Assembly (NCBI RefSeq): GCF_000020725.1
Contig: NC_011146.1
Span: 310,001-374,000, forward strand
DNA: 64,000 nt
From: Citrifermentans bemidjiense Bem
GTDB taxonomy: Bacteria; Desulfobacterota; Desulfuromonadia; Geobacterales; Geobacteraceae
Reading direction: 5' to 3'
In this document: positions 16,765-24,019 of the stretch, one piece after another
Numbering within the stretch: the first letter of the stretch is position 1
How the letters are laid out: every line of letters starts with the position of its first letter
The notes under the pieces: model-generated
The model's input: only the letters and a program-made list of their open reading frames with translations
Databases searched by the model: none
Told to the model about the DNA's origin: nothing
Made by a program: the position numbers and the translations under genes

Positions 16765-17365
16765 GGAAACTCCAAATCGGCTAGGCTGGGCCAGACGGAG
16801 GACCCAGTGTGTTCACACGGCGTAGATGGGACAGAGGCAGGCACCACTGTCTCAGTGCCTCACGGAAGTGGCTTCAACCAATACCAAACACGTTATATAC
16901 GTTTTTGAAGAAATAACAATACTATAATTTGAATCAGCTTATGCCACAGAATGAAACACAATGAAGGGTCAGGCGGTAGACGGTTTGACAGTGATGCCTA
17001 ACCATATTCAATAAAGATACGGCTTCAAACAGTGAATGCTTGAGCTTATTTTGCGGGGCGGCGCGGCAGCGGGAGTGGCGCTCGAAGGCCTACGCAGCAA
17101 AACCGTCAACAATCTGTCGCCATCCCTGCTTTTGTGGCCTAAAGTGGACAACCTTCAGGCTATTCCAGGTGTTTACGCGTAGAGCAGTGGTGGGAGTAGC
17201 TCTCGTATCCACTGCAGATGTGGAAAACCATGTTGATAACACACCCCTTGTGCCGGGAAGTTTCAGTAATGGAGACATCTCCAGCAAATTGCCGCAAATT
17301 TAGGCACGCCAAAACCGCGCGGAATGGGGCTCTGACATTCCATTGACGCTTGGGCACGGCGTAAA
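16765..17365. other. Intergenic region, no gene recognised
   Basis: About 600 bases between the start of the hybrid kinase and the pyc terminator. The part near the kinase is AT-rich (16880-16945) and probably holds its promoter. A short inverted repeat CACTGTCTCAGTG (16845-16857) recurs upstream of the secretion ATPase at 52022-52034. The segment 17040-17300 has weak open frames on both strands but nothing I recognise. It could be decayed mobile DNA; this is not established. Confidence 0.5.
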
Positions 17366-17391
17366 AAAAGGGGGGCGGCCGCCCCCCTTTT
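17366..17391 (-). terminator. Rho-independent terminator of pyc
   Basis: A perfect 18-base palindrome, GGGGGGCGGCCGCCCCCC at 17370-17387, flanked by A-run and T-run. On the minus strand it lies 24 bases after the pyc stop and is followed by TTTTTTT. Strong terminator. Confidence 0.9.
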
Positions 17392-17414
17392 CCACTTCAT
17401 TTATGTCTCAAAAG

Positions 17415-20400
17415 TCAGGCCATCACGATCAGAAGTTCCTCTTTCTCGACCTTGCCCCCCTCCTTGCAGCGCACCTCGAAGACGGTCCCGTCTTCCTTGG
17501 CCTTGATGTTGGTCTCCATCTTCATGGCCTCGGTGACGGCGAGGATATCCCCCGCCTTGACGGAGTCGCCGGTCTTCACGTTCATCTTGATCACCTTCCC
17601 CGGCATCGGCACCCCTACGTGCTTGGGGTTCGACTTGTCGGCCTTTTCGTGGCCGCAGTCGTCGCTTTGCACCGACTGGTCGCGCACGGTGACGCTCCTT
17701 GAGTTGCCGTTGAGCTCGAAGTAGATCTGCTTGGTGCCGTCGGGCTGGGTCTTGCCGACCGCATTCAGCTTGACGATCAAGGTCTTTCCGGGCTGGAGCT
17801 CGATGGAGGTCTCCTGCCCCGGCTCAAGGCCGTAGAAGAAGACCGGGGTCGGGATCACGGAGACGTCGGAGTACTCCTGGCGGTGCTTCGCGTATTCGAC
17901 GTAGACGCTCGGGTACATGATGTAGGACATCAGTTCCTCGTCGTTCACCGGGTGCCCCGCCTTGGCTTCAGCCGTGGCGCGCTCCTTCTCGAAATCCGTC
18001 GGCTCCAGGAGCTCGCCCGGGCGGCAGGTGATGGGCTCCTGCCCTTTCAGGACGATCTTCTGCAGCTCCTCGGGGAACCCCTGGTACGGTTGGCCGATCA
18101 TCCCCTTGAAGAAGCCGACCACCGACTCGGGGAAGGCGAGATCCGCGCCCGGCACGAAGACGTCTGCGGGCTCCAGGTTGTTCTTGACCAGGAACATCGC
18201 CATGTCGCCGACGACCTTGGAGGAAGGGGTCACCTTCACCACGTCGCCGAAGAGCACGTTTACCTTGTGGTACATCTCCTTGCACTCTTCCCAGCGCTCC
18301 AAAAGCCCGAGTCCCGCGACCTGCGGCTTGTAGTTGGAGTACTGCCCGCCCGGGATCTCGTGGTGGTACACCTCGGCGGTGCCGCTTTTGAGCCCGGATT
18401 CGAACGGGGCGTAGAAGTCGCGCACCGTCTCCCAGTAGTTGGCGAGCTGCTGCAGGCCGTGCTCGTTCACCTTGGGATCGAGCTCGGTCCCCTTGAGGGT
18501 CGCCACCAGCGCGTTCAGGTTGGGCTGCGAGGTGAGGCCGGAGATGGAGGAAAGCGCCGCGTCGACGATGTCGACACCCGCCTGCGCCGCCATCACGAGG
18601 AGGGCGCCGCCGTTTCCGGAGGTGTCGTGGGTGTGCAGGTGCACCGGGATGCCGATCTCCTCCTTGAGCGCCTTGACCAGCTGGTAGCCGGCGTACGGCT
18701 TCAGGAGCCCGGCCATGTCCTTGATGGCGAGGATGTGCGCCCCCATCTTCTCCAGCTCCTTTGCCATGGAGACGTAGTAGGAGAGAGGGTACTTGGTGCG
18801 GGTGGGGTCGGAGATGTCGCCGGTGTAGCAGATGGCGGCCTCGCAGATCTTGCCCGATTTCTGCACCGCCTCCATGGCCACCTGCATGCCGCGGGTCCAG
18901 TTGAGCGAGTCGAAGACGCGGAAGACGTCGACGCCGGATTCGGCCGCCTGGGCCACGAAGCGCTGCACCACGTTGTCCGGGTAGTTGGTGTACCCCACGG
19001 CGTTGGAGCCGCGAAGGAGCATCTGGAACAGCACGTTGGGGATCGCCTCGGAGAGCGCGTGCAGCCTCTGCCAGGGGTCTTCCTTCAAAAAGCGCATGGT
19101 GACGTCGAAGGTCGCCCCGCCCCAGAGTTCCAGCGAGAAGAGGTCGCTGGCCAGGTGCGAGGTCGGCTCGGCGATCTTCAACAGGTCGTGGGTTCTGACG
19201 CGGGTGGCCAGCAGCGACTGGTGCGCGTCGCGCATGGTGGTGTCGGTCAAGAGCAGGTGATTTTGTTCCATGACCCACTTGGAAAGCCCCTCGGCACCCT
19301 TCTCGCGCAGGATGTCGCGGGTCCCTTTCGGCCTTTGGGCGAAGGGGGCGATCTGCGGCACGGTGGCCTCGATGAGCTCCGCGGAGCGCAAAGGCTTCGC
19401 GACCCCCGGGGAGCCGTTGACGATGACGTCCCCCAGGAACTGCAGCACCTTGTTGGCGCGGTCCTTCTTCTCCGGGATGACGAGGAGCTCGGGGTGCTGG
19501 TCGATGAACGAGGTGTTGCAGCCCCCCGCGAGGAACACCGGGTGCGTGATCACGTTCTCCAGGAAGCCGATGTTGGTCTTCACCCCGCGCACCCTGAACT
19601 CCTGGAGGCTTCGGTCCATGATGTGCGCGGCCTCGGCGAAGGTAAGGCCCCAGGCGCTCACCTTGACCAGCAGCGAGTCGTAATGCGGGGTGATCTGGGC
19701 GCCGGTGAAGGCGTTACCGGCGTCAAGGCGCACGCCGCATCCGGCCGAGGAGCGGTAGGTGGAGAGCGTCCCGAAGTCGGGGGCGAAGTTGTTCCCCGGG
19801 TCCTCGGTGGTAATGCGACACTGGATGGCGTAGCCGCGCATCTCGATGGACCCCTGATTCGGGATGTTGATCTCCGGGTCGGAGAGCCTCTTCCCTTCCG
19901 CGATCAGGATCTGGGCCTGCACCAGGTTTCTGCCGGTGATCATCTCGGTCACCGTGTGCTCCACCTGTATGCGGGGGTTCATCTCGATGAAGTAGTACTT
20001 GCCGTCCTCGTCGAGCAGGAACTCCACGGTGCCGGCGTTACGGTACCCCACCTGGTTCGCTATCTTCAGCGCGTCGGTGCAAAGCGCTAAGCGGGTGGCG
20101 CCGGGAAGCGCCAGCGACGGCGCGAATTCGACCACCTTTTGGTGGCGGCGCTGGATCGAGCAGTCGCGCTCGTAGAAGTGCACCAGGTTCCCGTAGGCGT
20201 CGCCCAGAACCTGCACCTCGATGTGCTTGGGGTTTTTCAGGTAGCGCTCCAGGAAGACGGAAGGGTCGCCGAAGGCGGCCTTTGCCTCGCTGGAGGCGGA
20301 CTGCAGCCCCTCCAGGAGTTCCTTCTTGTCGGTGGCGACGCGCATGCCGCGGCCGCCGCCTCCCGCCGCCGCCTTGATGATGATGGGGTAGCCGTGATTC

Positions 20401-20861
20401 TTGGCGAAGATGAGGGCGTCTTCCTCGTGGGTGATCGGCTCCTCGGTCCCGGGCACGGTGGTGACGCCCGCCGCCTTGGCGACCTTCCTGGCGGCGACCT
20501 TGTCGCCCAGGGCGCGCTGCATCTCGGCGGTCGGTCCGATGAAGGCGATGCCGTTGGCCTCGCATTTCTCGGCGAATTCGGCATTTTCGGCAAGGAACCC
20601 GTAGCCCGGGTGAATGGCGTCGACTTCGCGCTTCTTCGCCAGCGCGATGATCTCGTCGATGCCGAGGTAGGCGTCGATGGGCGCTTTCCCCTTGCCGACC
20701 AGGTACGCCTCGTCCGCCTTGTAGCGGTGCAGGGATAGCTTGTCCTCTTCCGAGTAGATGGCCACCGTGCTGATGCCGAGCTCGGTGCAGGCGCGGAAGA
20801 TCCTGATTGCGATCTCTCCGCGGTTTGCCGCCATCACTTTCCTGAATTTCCTTGCTTCCAT
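17415..20861 (-). CDS. pyc: Pyruvate carboxylase
   Basis: Biotin enzyme that carboxylates pyruvate to oxaloacetate with ATP and bicarbonate, supplying the TCA cycle and gluconeogenesis. 1148 residues, the size of single-chain bacterial PYC. Order: biotin carboxylase (FRKVMAANRGEIAIRIFRA..., glycine-rich ATP loop KAAAGGGGRGMR), carboxyltransferase TIM barrel (LLLTDTTMRDAHQSLLATR, metal-binding HLHTHDTSGN), PYC tetramerisation region and C-terminal biotinyl domain with EAMKMET (Lys1114 carries biotin). AAAGGAG precedes the ATG. The leader holds two 15-base direct repeats (20876-20922). A strong terminator follows. Confidence 0.97.
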   Translation of the reverse strand: MEARKFRKVMAANRGEIAIRIFRACTELGISTVAIYSEEDKLSLHRYKADEAYLVGKGKAPIDAYLGIDEIIALAKKREVDAIHPGYGFLAENAEFAEKCEANGIAFIGPTAEMQRALGDKVAARKVAKAAGVTTVPGTEEPITHEEDALIFAKNHGYPIIIKAAAGGGGRGMRVATDKKELLEGLQSASSEAKAAFGDPSVFLERYLKNPKHIEVQVLGDAYGNLVHFYERDCSIQRRHQKVVEFAPSLALPGATRLALCTDALKIANQVGYRNAGTVEFLLDEDGKYYFIEMNPRIQVEHTVTEMITGRNLVQAQILIAEGKRLSDPEINIPNQGSIEMRGYAIQCRITTEDPGNNFAPDFGTLSTYRSSAGCGVRLDAGNAFTGAQITPHYDSLLVKVSAWGLTFAEAAHIMDRSLQEFRVRGVKTNIGFLENVITHPVFLAGGCNTSFIDQHPELLVIPEKKDRANKVLQFLGDVIVNGSPGVAKPLRSAELIEATVPQIAPFAQRPKGTRDILREKGAEGLSKWVMEQNHLLLTDTTMRDAHQSLLATRVRTHDLLKIAEPTSHLASDLFSLELWGGATFDVTMRFLKEDPWQRLHALSEAIPNVLFQMLLRGSNAVGYTNYPDNVVQRFVAQAAESGVDVFRVFDSLNWTRGMQVAMEAVQKSGKICEAAICYTGDISDPTRTKYPLSYYVSMAKELEKMGAHILAIKDMAGLLKPYAGYQLVKALKEEIGIPVHLHTHDTSGNGGALLVMAAQAGVDIVDAALSSISGLTSQPNLNALVATLKGTELDPKVNEHGLQQLANYWETVRDFYAPFESGLKSGTAEVYHHEIPGGQYSNYKPQVAGLGLLERWEECKEMYHKVNVLFGDVVKVTPSSKVVGDMAMFLVKNNLEPADVFVPGADLAFPESVVGFFKGMIGQPYQGFPEELQKIVLKGQEPITCRPGELLEPTDFEKERATAEAKAGHPVNDEELMSYIMYPSVYVEYAKHRQEYSDVSVIPTPVFFYGLEPGQETSIELQPGKTLIVKLNAVGKTQPDGTKQIYFELNGNSRSVTVRDQSVQSDDCGHEKADKSNPKHVGVPMPGKVIKMNVKTGDSVKAGDILAVTEAMKMETNIKAKEDGTVFEVRCKEGGKVEKEELLIVMA

Positions 20862-20875
20862 TGCTTCTCCTTTGG

Positions 20876-20922
20876 GGGTAATTTTTTTACCGTGAGTAAA
20901 AGTTTGAGGGCAATTTTTTTAC
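20876..20922 (-). promoter_or_regulatory. Tandem GGGYAATTTTTTTAC boxes in the pyc leader
   Basis: GGGTAATTTTTTTAC (20876-20890) and GGGCAATTTTTTTAC (20908-20922) are direct repeats 32 bases apart, about three helical turns. The first is nearly palindromic (GGTAA-5 nt-TTACC). Both lie within 15-62 bases upstream of the pyc start codon. They could be operator half-sites or an AT-rich promoter element; no regulator is known from the sequence. Confidence 0.45.
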
Positions 20923-21151
20923 GAGAATAAAACAAAGTGGCCAGATTGGTAAAGCCAATTTCCGTTTAAAAAATGAGGGCTTAGTACCCTACCAGAAGGC
21001 CGGCCCATATAAGCATTTTTGCAATCCCTTTGTCAACTTGGAACTGTGTTTTATTGTATACCTTCCGTCTTGCCGTACTTGTTTTCCGGCAGCCGAAACA
21101 GGGAAGGCAATTTTGCTTGCCTTTAGGCGGCCGACTATCTATCTTGGCGCG

Positions 21152-21838
21152 ATGATCATGCAAGGAACAGCGGTAAACGCGGTGGCAATTGTTATCGGCA
21201 GCGTAGTCGGCCTAAAGGCCGGGCACCTGATCCCCACCCGGGTGCGGGGCACCGTGATGGCGGGAGTGGGGCTCGCCGTACTTCTCATCGGGTGCCAACT
21301 GGCCCTGAAGAGCCGGGAACCGATGATCATCATCGGCTGCCTGATCGGCGGCGGCATCATCGGCGAGCTTTTGCGCATCGAGGAGCGCCTGGAGAAGCTG
21401 GGGAACTGGATCGGCGACCGTTTCCAGGGAAGCGGGCAGGTGGCCGAGGGGTTCGTCACCGCGAGCCTTCTTTTTTGCGTCGGCGCCATGGCCATCATGG
21501 GGTCGCTGCAGGACGGCCTGGGTTCCCGCCCCGAGATCCTCTACGCCAAGGCCGCCCTCGACGGCATCACCTCCGTGGCTCTCGCCTCCACACTAGGCGT
21601 CGGCGTCCTCTTCTCGTCATTGGCCGTTTTCGTCTACCAGGGGGCCATCACCCTGAGCGCGACGCTGGCCCAGCAGCTGATGACGCCTGCAGTGGTGCAG
21701 GAGATGAACGCCGTAGGAGGGCTGCTGATCCTCGCCATAGGACTCGATCTTTTGGGGATGAAACGGGTTCCGGTGGGAAACCTTCTTCCCGCCGTGTTCC
21801 TGGCGCCCCCCCTGGTCATGCTCTTTGCCTCCTCCTGA
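21152..21838 (+). CDS. DUF554 family membrane protein
   Basis: About 228 residues, mostly hydrophobic with six or seven membrane helices, beginning QGTAVNAVAIVIGSVVG, the typical DUF554 opening, and containing IIGCLIGGGIIGELLRIEERLEKLGNW and FVTASLLFCVGAMAIMGSLQDGL, which are conserved blocks in that family. DUF554 (YdfK/YqgA-like) proteins are uncharacterised inner-membrane proteins, possibly transporters. ATG codons at 21152 and 21158 are both possible; neither has a clear Shine-Dalgarno sequence, so the start is uncertain. The gene is divergent from pyc. Confidence 0.8.
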   Translation: MIMQGTAVNAVAIVIGSVVGLKAGHLIPTRVRGTVMAGVGLAVLLIGCQLALKSREPMIIIGCLIGGGIIGELLRIEERLEKLGNWIGDRFQGSGQVAEGFVTASLLFCVGAMAIMGSLQDGLGSRPEILYAKAALDGITSVALASTLGVGVLFSSLAVFVYQGAITLSATLAQQLMTPAVVQEMNAVGGLLILAIGLDLLGMKRVPVGNLLPAVFLAPPLVMLFASS

Positions 21839-22211
21839 CCCGCCTCGCGGGACTCAAAACCTTGACAATCACTTGTGCAATTGAATAACATGCCGTGTTT
21901 GCTTCGGCGTTCCACCTTCGCCTACGGGCTTCGGTGGACACGTCGCCCTTAGTCCAACTCTCCTCCCCCCGGAGGGGGGAGGTCGGGAGGGGGGAAGAGC
22001 CAGCGGGAAGAACAGGGTGAAGAAGATGGCTGCCCCCTCCCTGACCCTCCCCCTCCGGGGGCGGGGACTCGTGAGCTAAGATGACTCTTTCAGAACCAGC
22101 GACGCTTTCGCTGAGGCTCCGCAGAAGTCCCCTTTTCAGGTGGGTAGCGTGCAACACCCATCGGTAGCGACAGGCTGTCGCTTAGATTAAGTAAATGCAG
22201 GGAGAATAACT
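21839..22211. other. Intergenic region dominated by G-rich palindromes
   Basis: A 373-base gap. The centre (21952-22076) holds two G-rich palindromes with shared tails; the remainder shows a short AT-rich segment before it (around 21862-21898) and GGGAGAATAAC directly before murI as RBS. A murI promoter could lie in 22080-22200, but no clear -35/-10 pair was found. Confidence 0.5.
21952..22076. repeat. G-rich palindromic dispersed repeat pair, copy d
   Basis: Two palindromes joined by about 40 bases: CCAACTCTCCTCCCCCCGG... on the left and CCCCTCCCTGACCCTCCCC... on the right. The same pair occurs in inverted order at 32632-32724, which suggests one composite element with fixed internal order. 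Confidence 0.65.
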
Positions 22212-23048
22212 TTGGCTTGGAAAGCAATCGGCATTTTTGATTCCGGCGTCGGCGGACTCACCGTCCTTAAGGAGGTGGTGCGCGCGCTCCCCCAGGAGGA
22301 CACCATCTACCTGGGCGACACGGCACGGGTCCCCTATGGGACCAAGTCCCCGGAGACGGTGGTGCGCTACTCGCGCCAGATCACCCGTTACCTGTTGAGC
22401 CGCGACATTAAAGTCCTGGTGGTCGCCTGCAATACCGCATCGGCCGTGGCGCTCTCGGCTCTGCAGCAGGAGTTCTCCATCCCCATCGTTGGGGTGATCG
22501 AGCCCGGGGCGCGCGCCGCAGCCGCCGTCACCAAGAGCGGCAAGGTCGGCGTCATCGGCACCACGGCGACGGTCGCCTCCTCAGCCTATACCAAGGCGAT
22601 CAAGCGGATCAATCCGGAGATCGAGGTGGTGAGCCGCGCCTGCCCCCTGTTCGTGCCGCTGGCCGAGGAGGGGTGGGTGGATAACGAGGTGGCCCGGCTG
22701 ACCGCCGGCATCTACCTGGAGGACCTCAAGAAGCACGGCGTCGACACGCTGGTGCTTGGGTGCACCCACTACCCGATCCTCAGGAAGGTGATCGCCGAGG
22801 TGATGGGGCCGGAAGTGACCCTGGTCGACGCTGCGGAGCAGACGGCGCTCACTGTGGCCGGGATTCTGGCCGAGCAGGGGCTTTTGCGCCCCAAGGGGGA
22901 GCGGGGAAACCACCATTATTACGTGACCGACATCCCTGCAGGTTTCATCAGGATCGGCAACCGCTTCCTGGGTGGGGATTTCGGAGACGTCTACCAGGTG
23001 AACCTGGAGCAGGAACAGCAGGAGGAAGAAGTTGAAGAAACGGACTAA
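22212..23048 (+). CDS. murI: Glutamate racemase
   Basis: Makes D-glutamate for peptidoglycan. 278 residues. FDSGVGGLTVLKEV contains the first catalytic aspartate region; the two catalytic cysteines are in VVACNTASA and LGCTHYPIL; YLGDTARVPYG is the usual substrate loop. The start codon is TTG (22212) with GGGAGAATAAC upstream; the next residues AWKAIGIFDSGVGG match the family start, so no later codon is better. The end overlaps the start of the GerMN gene by 17 bases, which implies translational coupling. Confidence 0.95.
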   Translation: MAWKAIGIFDSGVGGLTVLKEVVRALPQEDTIYLGDTARVPYGTKSPETVVRYSRQITRYLLSRDIKVLVVACNTASAVALSALQQEFSIPIVGVIEPGARAAAAVTKSGKVGVIGTTATVASSAYTKAIKRINPEIEVVSRACPLFVPLAEEGWVDNEVARLTAGIYLEDLKKHGVDTLVLGCTHYPILRKVIAEVMGPEVTLVDAAEQTALTVAGILAEQGLLRPKGERGNHHYYVTDIPAGFIRIGNRFLGGDFGDVYQVNLEQEQQEEEVEETD

Positions 23049-23595
23049 CAGAGCCAAAGGGACCCTGCTCATAGCCTTCCTGGTCTTCGCGGTCGTGGTC
23101 GGCTTGCTGGTGTTCAGGAAATACGAGACGGCCACGCGGGTGAAGCCGCCCGCTCCCGCGGAACGGGCACCCGACATCCGGCTGGTCGCGCTTTTCTTCG
23201 GCGCGCCCGACGGCTCCGGCCTCCTGCGCGAGGGGCGCGAGATCGCGGTCGAGGACACGACGGACGACATGCTTGCCAGCGTAGTGGACGAGCTGGTGGT
23301 GGGCCCCTTGGGGAGCCTCGCCCCCACCCTGCCGCATAACGCGCGCGTGCTAGGTGCCCACCTGAAAGGGGACCTGGCGGAGGTGAACTTCAGCCACGAG
23401 CTGGTGGAAGGGCTTCCTGAGGGAAGTTCCGCCGAGATGACTGCGGTCTACTCTGTGGTCGACACGGTTGCCACCAACTTTCCCCAGGTGAAGGGGGTGC
23501 GGTTCCTGATCGACGGCCAGCCGGCGAAGGAGCTCAAGGGGCATCTCGACCTCTCCGCCCCTATCTCGCCCGACTACACGCTGGAGAAAAAATAA
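23032..23595 (+). CDS. GerMN-domain membrane-anchored protein
   Basis: 187 residues: an N-terminal membrane anchor (about 10-28, GTLLIAFLVFAVVVGLLVF) and a GerMN domain (about 50-170; VALFFGAPDGSGLLREGREI, VVDELVVGPLGSLAPTLP, AEVNFSHELVEGLPEGSSAEMTAVYSVVDTVATNFPQVKGVRFLIDG). GerMN domains occur in spore GerM and in many non-sporulating bacteria, in periplasmic proteins linked to cell-wall metabolism. Coupling to murI supports an envelope role. The start is a TTG with GGAGGAAG just upstream, inside the end of murI. Confidence 0.85.
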   Translation: MKKRTNRAKGTLLIAFLVFAVVVGLLVFRKYETATRVKPPAPAERAPDIRLVALFFGAPDGSGLLREGREIAVEDTTDDMLASVVDELVVGPLGSLAPTLPHNARVLGAHLKGDLAEVNFSHELVEGLPEGSSAEMTAVYSVVDTVATNFPQVKGVRFLIDGQPAKELKGHLDLSAPISPDYTLEKK

Positions 23596-23644
23596 CTACC
23601 GTTCAAGGTTCAACGTTCAACGTTGCCAGCAGCTTTTCCTCTCG

Positions 23645-23739
23645 TTAGGGAACCTGCGGGGCAGCCGCCGTACCTCCTCCGGTGGCCGGAACGGGGTGAA
23701 CGCGTCGAACGTTGCACTTCGAACGTTGAACGGATTTTT
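23645..23739. repeat. 95-base direct repeat, left copy
   Basis: From TTAGGGAACCTGCGGGGCAG to ACGGATTTT. It is nearly identical to 23910-24009 and ends with the GTTCAACGTT-type motif that also encodes the N-terminus of the cyclase at 52205. Confidence 0.8.
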
Positions 23740-23798
23740 TGATCTCGTTCCCGAGGTCCACCTTGGGAACGCAAGGCCTGCCGAAGCTCCAGCTTCCA

Positions 23799-23828
23799 GG
23801 GGACTGGCTCCGCCAGGTGCCTGTCCCC
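23799..23828. repeat. REP-like hairpin, inverted copy
   Basis: GGGGACTGGCTCCGCCAGG... GTCCCC: the reverse complement of the element at 681-710 and 61262-61292 with small changes. Confidence 0.7.
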
Positions 23829-23909
23829 CTTGGCAATGTCTCCCTAGGCAAAGCTGAAGCTTTTGCGCCGCATTGGGTTCCCAAGCTGGAGCTTGGAAAC
23901 CAGGAGACG

Positions 23910-24009
23910 TTAGGGGACCTGCGGGGCAGCCGCCGTACCTCCTCCGGTGGCCGGACGGGGTGAGCGCGTCGAACGTTGAACTTTGAACCTTGAACCTTGA
24001 ACGGATTTT
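23910..24009. repeat. 95-base direct repeat, right copy
   Basis: Begins TTAGGGGACCTGCGGGGCAG and ends ACGGATTTT just before the metH RBS. Differs from the left copy mainly by a longer run of TTGAAC units. Confidence 0.8.
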
Positions 24010-24019
24010 GGGAGGTTAG

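Larger units (their letters stand above)
23596..24019. other. Intergenic block built from direct repeats
   Basis: A 424-base gap with no gene. It begins with GTTCAACGTT-type sequence after the GerMN stop. Then two 95-base direct repeats (23645-23739, 23910-24009) flank a middle part that holds GTTCCC/GGGAAC palindromes (around 23748-23772 and 23876-23901) and an inverted REP hairpin (23799-23828). The metH RBS (GGAGG) is directly behind the second repeat. Confidence 0.7.

Noticed and set aside
17040-17303. Open frames on both strands in the gap between hybrid kinase and pyc
   Set aside because: No RBS, no recognisable domain, and both strands are equally open. A resemblance to insertion-sequence ends (GTGGACAACC) is too short to support a mobile element.
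17883-20090. Very long open frame opposite pyc
   Set aside because: Antisense shadow; composition is Val/Leu/Gly/Arg-rich without domains, while the pyc frame is unambiguous.
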